Assembly (NCBI RefSeq): GCF_007858285.1
Contig: NZ_VFIL01000011.1
Coordinates: forward strand, 62,001 to 126,000
Reading direction: 5' to 3'
DNA from: Pseudomonas brenneri
Lineage (GTDB): Bacteria; Pseudomonadota; Gammaproteobacteria; Pseudomonadales; Pseudomonadaceae
DNA length: 64,000 bases
The position numbers and the translations under genes are program-made. Under the pieces are notes generated by a model, which saw nothing but the letters and a program-made list of their open reading frames with translations, was not told where the DNA came from and made no database searches. This document shows positions 44,549 through 52,801 of this stretch, in pieces (the stretch's first letter is position 1; each line of letters begins with the position of its first letter).

Positions 44549-45922
44549 TCATTGCACCGCCTCCAGGTCAAACGCCAACGGCTCGGCCGCCTTGCGCTTG
44601 CCCACGCCATACCAGTCCAGTTTGCGTGTCAGCACCATCACCGTGCCCAACAGCCCGAACAGCAACAACGAGCCCATCAACAGCGCGTAATCCTCGGCAC
44701 TCAGCAGCCCGTACAGCAAGCCGTACAGCGCCGCCAACCCCGCCGAGAACCCCAGGCCGTGGGCCACGCTGCGCAGCACATGGCACACATAAAAACCGAT
44801 CAACAACACACAAGCACTGGCCGAGATCAGGTACGCCAGGGCAAAGCCGATATGCTCGGACAGCGACAGCAGCAGCAGGTAGAAAAACGCCAGGGCCACC
44901 CCCACCAATGCATATTGGATCGGGTGCACCGCCAGGCTCTTGAGCACTTCGAACAGGAAGAAACCGGCGAACGTCAGGGTGATAAACAGCAGCGCATATT
45001 TGATCGCGCGGTCACTCTTGAGGTACTGGTCCACCGGGTCGATAAAGTTCACGCCAAAGCTGCGTTCGTTGAAGTCATCACAGCGACTGCCAACCACGCA
45101 GCCGTACAGCGCCTCCTCAAGGTTGGTGGAGAAAAACGACGTCTGCCAATTGGCGGTAAACCCCTGGTCAGTGACCTCGCGCTGCACCGGCAGGAAGTTG
45201 CCGACAAAACTCGGATGGGGCCAGTTGGAGGCCAGCTTGACCACGCTGGTCTTGCCCACCGGCAGCACTTGCAGTTGCTCGGTACCTTGCAGGCGCAGGT
45301 CGAAGGCGAAATCCAGCGGTGCGGGGTTCTTGCTGTCTTGGGCCGGCAACGCTACATGCACGCCGGCACCGAGGAAGCTGACCTGGGTGCCCGGGGCAAA
45401 CTCCAGGCGTTGGCTGCCCAACTCCAGCTTCAGGGCGTTTTCAATCCCACGGATGTCGCTGATGCCGACCGCCAGGAACGCCTGCTCAAACGTGTAATCG
45501 GCAAAGTTTTCCTTGATCCCCATCTGCGCCGGCAGCACAAACCGACCGCTGATACGGTTGTCGGCATGGAACAGCCGCGCCTGGTAAATCCCCCGCGCCC
45601 GCAGCTCGGTCTGCACCTTGCCGTCGAGTTCGAAATGCTCCGGCAGGAAGTACAGGCGCCCGTGTTCTTCGCTGAGCACTTCATAGCGTTTGTTGAGCTT
45701 TTCATTGAGCTTCCATTCACGCACGGTCTTGCGATACGGCACCACCATCAACGGCCCACTCACCTGCTGGCTGTAGCTGGAGCTGCGGGCAATGTCCATC
45801 AATACGCCGTCGCGCATCTCCTGGCGGTCGTTAATGATGCCGTCAATCATCAGCAACGGAATCAGCAATAGCAGGATCAGCAGCGCAATGGCGCCCAGTT
45901 TGAATAGCAGGCTGCGGTTCAT
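44549..45922 (-). CDS. creD: Inner membrane protein CreD
   Basis: CreD is an inner-membrane protein controlled by CreBC; its overproduction affects envelope integrity and biofilm in Pseudomonas and colicin tolerance in E. coli. The 457-residue protein has an N-terminal anchor (LFKLGAIALLILLLLIPLLMIDGII), a large periplasmic domain (about 35-310; VSGPLMVVPY) and about five C-terminal spans. It is the last gene of creBCD, 51 bases after creC. A hairpin covers its ribosome site (45927-45949). Confidence 0.93.
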   Translation of the reverse strand: MNRSLLFKLGAIALLILLLLIPLLMIDGIINDRQEMRDGVLMDIARSSSYSQQVSGPLMVVPYRKTVREWKLNEKLNKRYEVLSEEHGRLYFLPEHFELDGKVQTELRARGIYQARLFHADNRISGRFVLPAQMGIKENFADYTFEQAFLAVGISDIRGIENALKLELGSQRLEFAPGTQVSFLGAGVHVALPAQDSKNPAPLDFAFDLRLQGTEQLQVLPVGKTSVVKLASNWPHPSFVGNFLPVQREVTDQGFTANWQTSFFSTNLEEALYGCVVGSRCDDFNERSFGVNFIDPVDQYLKSDRAIKYALLFITLTFAGFFLFEVLKSLAVHPIQYALVGVALAFFYLLLLSLSEHIGFALAYLISASACVLLIGFYVCHVLRSVAHGLGFSAGLAALYGLLYGLLSAEDYALLMGSLLLFGLLGTVMVLTRKLDWYGVGKRKAAEPLAFDLEAVQ

Positions 45923-45926
45923 GGGT

Positions 45927-45949
45927 CTCTCCCTGTTTGGATGGGGAGA
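45927..45949 (-). promoter_or_regulatory. Hairpin over the creD ribosome-binding site
   Basis: On the minus strand CTCTCCC-N9-GGGAGAG forms a 7-bp stem whose 3' arm is the creD Shine-Dalgarno sequence. It could make creD translation dependent on ribosomes arriving from creC. Boundaries are good to a base or two. Confidence 0.5.
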
Positions 45950-45973
45950 GTCTGGTGGTGGCGTGTGGGGGAT

Positions 45974-47413
45974 TTATGAGGGCAATGTGGAGACTGTGTG
46001 GAGATGCAGCACCACTTGCACACCACCGGGCACATTGCCGATCTGCAATGAGCCGCCATGCAGCTTCATCACTTCCTCGACAAAATTCAGGCCCAGGCCG
46101 GTGCTTTTGCGCCCGCTGGCCGGGCGTGGCAAGGAGTAGAAACGCTCGCTCAAGCGTGGCAAGGCATACTCGGGGATTGGCTCGGCCTGGTTGAACAGGC
46201 GCACATGCACATCCTCATTGTGCACCTGGGCACTGAAGCGCAGGATGCCGCCGGGCGGGGTGAAATCCAGGGCGTTTTCCAGCAGATTGCCCAGGGCCTG
46301 GCGCAGCAGGAACGGCTCGCCATACAGCTTCACGTCAGCTTCGATCAGGCGCTCGACCTGCAACCCGGCCTGTTCGATCCGCGCACATTGCGCCTTGAGC
46401 ACCTCATCCACCAACGCCGCCAACGGCACCGCCGATTGCTGCTCCAGGCCCTGGCGTTGTTCGACCTGGGCCAGGTTCAACAGGCGCTCGATCAACTGCT
46501 GCAACCGCGCGCTTTCGCTGGCGATATTGCCGACAAACCGTTGCTGCTGGACCGCTGTCATTTCACCCTGCAACAACTCCGCCGCACCACGGATCGCCGC
46601 CAGCGGGCTTTTCAGTTCATGGGTCAAGGTGTGTACATAACGCTCGACGTAGGCCTTGCCTTCCAGTTGTGTACGCATGTGCTCCACCGCCGTGGACAGC
46701 TGTTCCAGCTCACCGCCGCGATAATGCGGCAACTCGGCGCGCCGCCCTTCGCTGACGGCCTGGGCATAGGTGGTCAGGCGCCGCAGCGCAGCACTCAGCC
46801 ACCACGACAACAGCGCCCCCAGCAATAAACCCAGCGCCACCAGGCCCGCGCCGTACCACAGTAAACGGCGCTCGGTACGGTCGACATAGGGTTGCAGCGA
46901 ACTGTTGGGCTTGGCCACGGTAACCGCGCCGATGATCTGCCCGTTATCGCGGATCGGTGCGCCGACGTGCATCACCGACGAGGCCGGGTCATCGGCATCA
47001 CTGCGGGTCGAACGGGCGCCATATTCGCCGCGCAGGGTCAGGTACACGTCGTTCCATTTCGAGTAGTCCTGGCCCACGGCTTCACCGGTGGAGTCCAGCA
47101 GCACAATGCCCTTGGCGTCGGTGACATAGATACGGTGGTTGACCTGGTTCTTCGCCAGCCCCCAGATCGTCGCGCCGGGCTGGCGCTCGCCATAGGCCTT
47201 GAGCACCGTCGGCCAGTGGCTTTGGCCCAGGGTGCCGTTCTTCACATCCTCACGCAGGATTTCCGCCAGCAGGTTGGCGGTGTCCACCAGGGTTTCCTCG
47301 GTGGACTGGCGCACGCCGGGGCGGATTTCCTTCATCACCGTGTTGAGCACAAAGTAGCCGGTCAAGCCGATAAACAGCGCATACACCAGGAAAATCCGCA
47401 GCCCCATGCGCAT
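45974..47413 (-). CDS. creC: Sensor histidine kinase CreC
   Basis: CreC phosphorylates CreB; in P. aeruginosa the pair responds to cell-wall disturbance (PBP4/AmpC induction) and in E. coli to carbon source. The 479-residue protein has an N-terminal span (8-26), a periplasmic sensor domain, a second span (about 187-206), HAMP, the phosphoacceptor H265 in THELKSPLAAIRG, and an HATPase domain with GNLLENALDF and STGLGLNFV. Its ATG overlaps the last base of creB (TGATG). Confidence 0.93.
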   Translation of the reverse strand: MRMGLRIFLVYALFIGLTGYFVLNTVMKEIRPGVRQSTEETLVDTANLLAEILREDVKNGTLGQSHWPTVLKAYGERQPGATIWGLAKNQVNHRIYVTDAKGIVLLDSTGEAVGQDYSKWNDVYLTLRGEYGARSTRSDADDPASSVMHVGAPIRDNGQIIGAVTVAKPNSSLQPYVDRTERRLLWYGAGLVALGLLLGALLSWWLSAALRRLTTYAQAVSEGRRAELPHYRGGELEQLSTAVEHMRTQLEGKAYVERYVHTLTHELKSPLAAIRGAAELLQGEMTAVQQQRFVGNIASESARLQQLIERLLNLAQVEQRQGLEQQSAVPLAALVDEVLKAQCARIEQAGLQVERLIEADVKLYGEPFLLRQALGNLLENALDFTPPGGILRFSAQVHNEDVHVRLFNQAEPIPEYALPRLSERFYSLPRPASGRKSTGLGLNFVEEVMKLHGGSLQIGNVPGGVQVVLHLHTVSTLPS

Positions 47414-48090
47414 CAGGCGTGGCTCGGGCTGTAGCTGTAACCCAGGCCGCGATGGGTCTGGATCGGCTCGGCATCGGCCGCCACACTGCGTAGCTTGCTG
47501 CGCAGGCTTTTGATATGGCTGTCGATATTGCGCTCGTAGCCGGCATCGGCGGCCACACCGACAGCATCCAGCAGTTGCTCACGGCTGAACACCCGCTCGG
47601 GCTGCTCCAGCAGGCAGTTGAGCAGGCGAAATTCATGACGGGTGAGGTTCAAGGGCAGGCCACGGTAGTGGATCTGTACCCGCTCGTGATCGACCTGGAA
47701 CAGTTCGCTGCTGGGCGGCGCCACGACCGGCATCACCCGCTTGAGGATCGCCTTGACCCGCGCCGCCACTTCCCGGGGGCTGAAGGGCTTGACCACATAA
47801 TCATCGGCACCGATCTCCAGGCCCACCACGCGATCGATCTCACCGTCGCGGGCACTGAGGAACATCACCGGCACTTCACTGAAGCGGCGCAGTTGCTTGC
47901 AGGTTTCAAAGCCGCTGATGTCCGGCAGGCCGATGTCGAGGATCAGCATATCTGCCGGGGTCTGCCGTTGATGCTCCAGCGCCGCCTGGCCGAGGGTCAG
48001 CCAGGTGGTGGTGAAACCTTCGCCCTGCAGGGCAAAAATCAGCGTGTCGGCTATCGCCGCTTCGTCTTCGACAATCAGGATATGAGGCAT
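47413..48090 (-). CDS. creB: Response regulator CreB
   Basis: A 225-residue OmpR-type regulator. The receiver has phosphoacceptor D52 in LILDIGLPD and K in DDYVVKPFSPRE; the C-terminal winged helix includes LTRHEFRLLNCLLEQPERVFSREQLLD. CreB activates cre-tag genes including creD. No clear TTCAC-N6-TTCAC tag was found before creD here. Confidence 0.93.
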   Translation of the reverse strand: MPHILIVEDEAAIADTLIFALQGEGFTTTWLTLGQAALEHQRQTPADMLILDIGLPDISGFETCKQLRRFSEVPVMFLSARDGEIDRVVGLEIGADDYVVKPFSPREVAARVKAILKRVMPVVAPPSSELFQVDHERVQIHYRGLPLNLTRHEFRLLNCLLEQPERVFSREQLLDAVGVAADAGYERNIDSHIKSLRSKLRSVAADAEPIQTHRGLGYSYSPSHA

Positions 48091-48148
48091 GGCGTCCGAG
48101 CACAGGGAGCTAAAGGTGAACGGTGCCCCATGCCTTGTGCGGCGTCAA

Positions 48149-48649
48149 TCAGCAGTCGGGTTTGTCGGCGGTATAGCGGCGGGCCGGGTTCACGGCGGCG
48201 CCGAATTCACGCAGGGCCTTGGCACCGATCAGCAGCGGGTAGTTGAAGCTGCTGCGATCGGTCAGGTTGACCTCGACGGTGCGCTTGACGTTGCCCAGGC
48301 ACATTTCCAGGTCCACCACCGGGCGTTTGGCGACGCTGGTTTCTTCGCCGTCTTCATCTTCGTCAGCACGGTTCTTGATCTTGCTGATGCGCGCCACTTT
48401 GTGTTCGTAGACCTTGTTGCTCACATCCTTGCCACTGAGACGGAAGCGCACCCAATCCTCACCATCGCGGGTGAAGGTCTCGATGTCACGGGCCGACAGC
48501 GAAGCCGTCAGCGCGCCGGTGTCCATCTTGGCCTTGAAGGTTTCACCGATCTCCGGCAACTGGATGTATTCGTAGCGCCCGTACAGGGTCGGCTCGGCGG
48601 CCATCACCGGCAGGGCAGCCAGGGCTAACAGAGCAAGGAGAGATTTCAC
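48149..48649 (-). CDS. Periplasmic retropepsin-like protein (COG4067)
   Basis: A 166-residue secreted protein with a signal peptide (MKSLLALLALAALPVMA-A) and a retropepsin-like fold: KMDTGALTASLSA carries the D-T-G of aspartic proteases, and YPLLIGAKALREFG is the second conserved block. The family is often mislabelled as ATP-dependent zinc protease or RimK-linked protein; catalysis is not established. It lies just upstream of creB in the same direction, as I recall in P. aeruginosa, which suggests an envelope role linked to CreBC. Confidence 0.82.
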   Translation of the reverse strand: MKSLLALLALAALPVMAAEPTLYGRYEYIQLPEIGETFKAKMDTGALTASLSARDIETFTRDGEDWVRFRLSGKDVSNKVYEHKVARISKIKNRADEDEDGEETSVAKRPVVDLEMCLGNVKRTVEVNLTDRSSFNYPLLIGAKALREFGAAVNPARRYTADKPDC

Positions 48650-48824
48650 GTCGGGGGGTTCCTTGAAGTAAGTAGGCCAATACTAGACTGCAAATACAGC
48701 CCGAAGTTGGATCATTACTTACCATACACAACACAAAGTGAAACATTCGTCAGGCGATTTGCGATTTGGCCTCTAGACTCAAGCTGCTTATGATGGCCCG
48801 TCCACCCGCTTGCAAGAGTTCCTT

Positions 48825-49703
48825 ATGCGCCGCCTGCTCACCGGCTGTTTTGTCACACTGCTGCTGTTACTCAACACGCTGATCCTGATCGGCCCCCTGT
48901 TGGTATTCGCCCTGCTCAAGCTGGTGGCGCCCGGTCGTTCACGGGACTACGCCTCCGCCGCAGTGATGTGGATCGCCGAGACCTGGGCCGAGATCGACAA
49001 GCTGATATTCGCCTGGTGCATTCCCACCCAATGGGACATTCGCGGCGATACCGGCTTGCGTGGCGACACGTCCTACCTGGTGATCAGCAACCACCAATCC
49101 TGGGTCGATATCCCGGCGCTGATCCAGACCCTCAACCGGCGCACGCCGTTCTTCAAGTTCTTCCTGAAAAAGGAACTGATCTGGGTACCGTTCCTGGGCC
49201 TTGCCTGGTGGGCCCTGGACTACCCGTTCATGAAACGCTACAGCAAGGCGTTTCTGGCCAAGCACCCGGAACTGGCGGGCCAAGACCTGAAGATCACCCA
49301 ACAGGCCTGCGAGCTGTTCAAGCGCCAGCCGGTGACGGTGGTCAACTACCTGGAAGGCACGCGGTTCACCCAAGCCAAGCGGGCACAACAGGATTCACCC
49401 TTCACCCACCTGCTCAAGCCCAAGGCCGGTGGCGTGGCGTTTGTGCTGGCGGCCATGGGCGAACAGCTGGACGCGATCCTCGACGTCACGGTGGTTTATC
49501 CACAAGACAGGATCCCGGGCTTCTGGGACTTGATCAGCGGCGCAGTGCCCCGCGTGATTGTTGATATCCGCACCCGCGAGCTGGATCCAGCGCTGTGGCA
49601 GGGCGATTACGAGAACGATCCGGCGTTTCGCCAGACCGTCCAGAACTGGGTCAACCAGCTCTGGATGGAGAAGGATGTGCGCATTGATGAGTTTGCCAGG
49701 TAA
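48825..49703 (+). CDS. PlsC-type acyltransferase (YihG-like)
   Basis: A 292-residue membrane-associated 1-acyl-glycerol-3-phosphate acyltransferase-like protein. An N-terminal span (about 9-32) is followed by the acyltransferase motifs NHQSWVD (the HX4D catalytic type, here H-Q-S-W-V-D), PFFKFFLKKEL, and EGTRFT. Size and motifs match E. coli YihG, which alters phospholipid acyl composition. ATG 48825 follows AAGAG; an upstream TTG is less likely. Confidence 0.85.
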   Translation: MRRLLTGCFVTLLLLLNTLILIGPLLVFALLKLVAPGRSRDYASAAVMWIAETWAEIDKLIFAWCIPTQWDIRGDTGLRGDTSYLVISNHQSWVDIPALIQTLNRRTPFFKFFLKKELIWVPFLGLAWWALDYPFMKRYSKAFLAKHPELAGQDLKITQQACELFKRQPVTVVNYLEGTRFTQAKRAQQDSPFTHLLKPKAGGVAFVLAAMGEQLDAILDVTVVYPQDRIPGFWDLISGAVPRVIVDIRTRELDPALWQGDYENDPAFRQTVQNWVNQLWMEKDVRIDEFAR

Positions 49704-49744
49704 CTCGTTGCCGACAGCGATTACCCCCAGACAAACTCACTCGT

Positions 49745-49990
49745 TTAAAACTCGACCGAAGCACTGCTACCTGCACTGAAACCAATACCGCCAACGCTCC
49801 CCGAGGCGTGCGCACCACCGGAGGCATTACCCGCTCCCGACTCAGGTTTGTTACCGTTTGTCATTTCAGAGAAAGACATGAACTTCATACCGCTGGCCTT
49901 CTCAAACTCCTCCTTGGTCATTTTTTCGTTGGCGCTCTGGGGTTGCACGAATGACGAGACTGGGTTGCGCGATATTGTTGATTCACTCAT
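49745..49990 (-). CDS. Small Gly/Ser-rich protein of unknown function
   Basis: An 81-residue protein with a polar N-terminal half (MSESTISRNPVSSF, then MTKEEFEKASGMKFMSFSEM) and a Gly/Ser/Ala-rich C-terminal third (GAGNASGGAHASGSVGG and onwards). The layout of a leader-like segment and a low-complexity Gly-rich tail resembles class II microcin or RiPP precursors, but no modification, export or immunity gene is adjacent, so this is only a resemblance. A good GGAGAT site precedes the ATG. Confidence 0.6.
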   Translation of the reverse strand: MSESTISRNPVSSFVQPQSANEKMTKEEFEKASGMKFMSFSEMTNGNKPESGAGNASGGAHASGSVGGIGFSAGSSASVEF

Positions 49991-50131
49991 TGAAAGATCT
50001 CCATGAAGGTAATGACACCCGTCCTGGCACTCCCTCACAGGAATAAGAAGAAGCCGGGTTCCAAGCGAGTGTTGATCAGTGGTACAGACCGACCGCTCAG
50101 TTCCCAGGACAACTTCACAGCGAGATGTTTC

Positions 50132-50701
50132 TCAGCTCCCCGCCCCCCAGATGCCGGCGAGCTTGCCCAGTACAGAAGTGCTTGCACCCTGGCCACCCAG
50201 ATACTGCAGGATCACCGGGGCAAACTGGCCGATCATGCCGCTGTCCATGCCCAGGGCGCTGAAGGCGGTGTTCAGGTCGTTGGTGTCTTTGACGTTACCC
50301 AGCAGGCCATCGAGGCCGCTGGTCTTGCTGCCGCCGGTCTGGCCGAGCATGCCGCTCAAGGCGCCGAGACTGCCCAACGCATTGTTGCCCGACAGCTTGT
50401 CCAGGCCCGGTACGCTCTTGCTCAACTGCGAGTAATCACTGCCGCCCAACTGGTTCTTGGCCAGGCCCAACATAGCGCCGGTACCACCGACCGCCTGCTC
50501 CGGGGTGATATTCAACTGCTTGGTCAACGCCCCCAGCAAACCGGCGGTTTCTGAAGTCGGTGCGGCAGCGGCGGCCTTGTTGGTACCTTGCGCGCCGGAC
50601 ACGGCGTTGGCCACATCGCCCAGGCTGAAGCCTGCTGCGAATACCGGGCTGGCAGCCACGGTCAGGAGGCAGGACAGGGCAAAACCGCGTGAAATCTTCA
50701 T
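50132..50701 (-). CDS. DUF2780 secreted protein
   Basis: A 189-residue protein with a signal peptide (MKISRGFALSCLLTVAASPVFA) and a DUF2780-type C-terminal domain (LLGALTKQLNITPEQAVGGTGAMLGLAK to MDSGMIGQFAPVILQYL). The family is small, helical and of unknown function; Vibrio relatives are named VcgC/VcgE. The middle is low-complexity Gly/Ser/Leu. Periplasmic or extracellular location is expected. Confidence 0.8.
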   Translation of the reverse strand: MKISRGFALSCLLTVAASPVFAAGFSLGDVANAVSGAQGTNKAAAAAPTSETAGLLGALTKQLNITPEQAVGGTGAMLGLAKNQLGGSDYSQLSKSVPGLDKLSGNNALGSLGALSGMLGQTGGSKTSGLDGLLGNVKDTNDLNTAFSALGMDSGMIGQFAPVILQYLGGQGASTSVLGKLAGIWGAGS

Positions 50702-50821
50702 GGGGACAACCTCTAAAATTAGGAGCTAAAGCAGCCGTTGGACTCAGCATCCCGTAGGTTGTTCCGCCGCGCAGATTTGTTCAGATAGGCGACAAAAACC
50801 GACGCAATCAAATTGCCACTA

Positions 50822-50849
50822 GGAACCCATCACCGCTCATAGGGTCAAT
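50822..50849 (+). promoter_or_regulatory. Possible ECF-sigma promoter before the RskA-like gene
   Basis: GGAACC, 16 bases, GTCAAT fits the general ECF pattern (GGAAC-N16/17-GTC/TC) and lies 34 bases before the ATG of the next gene. Such elements are recognised by AlgU/SigX-like factors, but the -10 part is only a partial match. Confidence 0.4.
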
Positions 50850-50882
50850 CAAGACACTACAAAATTTGTCAGGAAGAGCCTT

Positions 50883-51341
50883 ATGACTGCGTCCCAACCT
50901 CCAGTGATCGAGCACAAGCCCTCATTCTGGACCCGCTCACGCCTGTTCATCGGCGCCTGTGTGGTGGTGGTTGCCGGCATTGGCGGCGCGCTCTACACCC
51001 AGGACAGCGTAAAAGCCGCTGCAACGCTGGTGAGCACTACGCAACAACCGGCTGCGCAAATCATGGCGCACAAGGATTACCTGGAAGTCCAACCGATCGC
51101 CAGCACTGCGCCGGAACCGGATCGCAGCCTTGAACTGTGGGCCCTGCCCGCTGGAGGCACACCGGTGTCCCTGGGCCTGTTGCCGGAGGATGGCAAAGGC
51201 ATCATTGGCCTTAATCCGCGCCAACAGGAAACCATCAGCCAGCCGGTAGAGTTGATGGTCAGTTCGGAAACCAAGGGTGGCTCGGTGAGCAAGCAGCCTA
51301 CCGGCCCGACGGTGTACCAGGGCGCGCTGGCAATCCGCTAA
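50883..51341 (+). CDS. RskA-like periplasmic domain protein without sigma-binding domain
   Basis: A 152-residue protein with a short cytoplasmic start, one membrane span (about 22-40, LFIGACVVVVAGIGGALY) and a periplasmic domain resembling the C-terminal part of RskA anti-sigma factors (PDRSLELWALPAGGTPVSLGLLP). Typical RskA proteins have ~80 further N-terminal residues that bind the sigma factor; here they are missing and no sigma gene is adjacent. It may be a truncated or repurposed form. An AGGAAGAG site precedes the ATG. Confidence 0.7.
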   Translation: MTASQPPVIEHKPSFWTRSRLFIGACVVVVAGIGGALYTQDSVKAAATLVSTTQQPAAQIMAHKDYLEVQPIASTAPEPDRSLELWALPAGGTPVSLGLLPEDGKGIIGLNPRQQETISQPVELMVSSETKGGSVSKQPTGPTVYQGALAIR

Positions 51342-51359
51342 CGCTCAAACACCACAAAA

Positions 51360-51387
51360 CCAATGTGGGAGCCAGCTCCCACATTGG
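51360..51387. terminator. Palindrome between convergent genes, likely bidirectional terminator
   Basis: CCAATGTGGGAGC-CA-GCTCCCACATTGG is a perfect 13-bp inverted repeat lying between the stops of the RskA-like gene and fdhA. It resembles a shortened REP (TGTGGGAGC). Only short T/A runs flank it. Confidence 0.65.
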
Positions 51388-51403
51388 CTATTGGTGGCGG
51401 TGA

Positions 51404-52603
51404 TTACGCCGCGCTGAACAACTTGTGCGGGTCAATCACAAACTTCTTCGGCACACCGGCATCGAACTCGCCATAACCGCGTGGCGCGTCGTCCAGGCTG
51501 ATCACCTGTACGCCCACGATTTCGGCGATGTTGATACGGTCCCACATGATCGCCTGCATCAACTGGCGGTTGTACTTCATCACCGGGGTCTGGCCGGTGT
51601 GGAAGCTGTGGGACTTGGCCCAACCCAGGCCAAAGCGAATGCTCAGGCTGCCCATTTTCGCGGCAGCGTCCACCGCACCCGGATCTTCGGTGACGTACAG
51701 GCCGGGGATGCCGATCTTGCCCGCCACTCGTACCACGCCCATCAGTGAGTTGAGCACCGTGGCCGGGGCTTCCGCCTTGACGCCGTCGTGGCCGTGGCCG
51801 CGTGCTTCAAAGCCCACACAGTCGACGGCGCTGTCCACTTCCGGCTCGCCGAGCAACGCAGCGATTTGTTCGTGCAGCGGAGTGTCAGTGGACAGGTCGG
51901 CGATTTCAAAACCCTGGGCCTTGGCATGGGCCAGGCGGATCGGGTTGACGTCGCCGATGATCACCACCGCCGCACCCAGCAGGCGAGCAGAGGCCGCAGC
52001 GGCCAGGCCAACCGGGCCGGCGCCAGCAATGTAGACGGTACTGCCAGGGCCAACGCCTGCGGTGACCGCTCCGTGATAGCCGGTCGGCAGGATGTCGGAG
52101 AGGCACGTCAGGTCGCGGATCTTCTCCATGGCCTTGTCGCGATCCGGCAGCTTGAGCAAGTTGAAGTCGGCGTACGGCACCAGCACGTATTCCGCTTGCC
52201 CACCCGTCCAGTCACCCATGTCCACGTAGCCGTAGGCACCACCGGCACGGGCCGGGTTGACGGTCAGGCACACACCGGTGTGTTGCTCTTTGCAGGAACG
52301 GCAGCGCCCGCACGCAACGTTGAACGGCACCGATACCAGGTCGCCAAGCTTCAGGTTCTCGACGTCGCTGCCTTTCTCGATCACCTCACCGGTGATTTCG
52401 TGACCCAGTACCAGGCCGGTCTGGGCGGTGGTACGGCCGCGCACCATGTGTTGGTCGGAGCCGCAGATGTTGGTGGAGACCACGCGCAGGATGACGCCGT
52501 GTTCGATCTTCCTGCCACGGGGATCCTGCATTTTGGGATAGTCGATTTTCTGTACTTCGACCTGGCCGTTGCCCAGATATACGACACCACGATTACCAGA
52601 CAT
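51404..52603 (-). CDS. fdhA: Glutathione-independent formaldehyde dehydrogenase
   Basis: FdhA oxidises the formaldehyde made by sarcosine and dimethylglycine demethylation to formate with bound NAD. The 399-residue zinc alcohol-dehydrogenase-family protein has catalytic zinc residues C47 (NICGSD) and H68 (GHE), and the structural zinc cysteines C98, C101, C104 and C112, as in the P. putida enzyme. It is the final gene of the glyA-sox-purU-fdhA set, separated from purU by a REP doublet. Confidence 0.94.
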   Translation of the reverse strand: MSGNRGVVYLGNGQVEVQKIDYPKMQDPRGRKIEHGVILRVVSTNICGSDQHMVRGRTTAQTGLVLGHEITGEVIEKGSDVENLKLGDLVSVPFNVACGRCRSCKEQHTGVCLTVNPARAGGAYGYVDMGDWTGGQAEYVLVPYADFNLLKLPDRDKAMEKIRDLTCLSDILPTGYHGAVTAGVGPGSTVYIAGAGPVGLAAAASARLLGAAVVIIGDVNPIRLAHAKAQGFEIADLSTDTPLHEQIAALLGEPEVDSAVDCVGFEARGHGHDGVKAEAPATVLNSLMGVVRVAGKIGIPGLYVTEDPGAVDAAAKMGSLSIRFGLGWAKSHSFHTGQTPVMKYNRQLMQAIMWDRINIAEIVGVQVISLDDAPRGYGEFDAGVPKKFVIDPHKLFSAA

Positions 52604-52711
52604 GCTTTCACCTCGCTGTTGTTTTTATGGAACTGCGCGGCCCTTGGGTTGGGCTGCGCGTTTAAGTGCTCGGGTTGCAAATGCTGTTATTGCGTTGTTA
52701 GTAAGGGCCTC

Positions 52712-52793
52712 TTCGCGAGCAAGCCCGCTCCCACATTCGACCGTGTTCCAAAGTTGGAATGCAGTCGAATGTGGGAGCGGGCTTGCTCGCGAA
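52712..52793. repeat. REP doublet between purU and fdhA
   Basis: TTCGCGAGCAAGCCCGCTCCCACA at 52712 and TGTGGGAGCGGGCTTGCTCGCGAA ending at 52793, facing outward around about 35 bases that themselves contain the inverted pair ATTCGAC/GTCGAAT. Confidence 0.9.
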
Positions 52794-52801
52794 GGCGTCC
52801 A

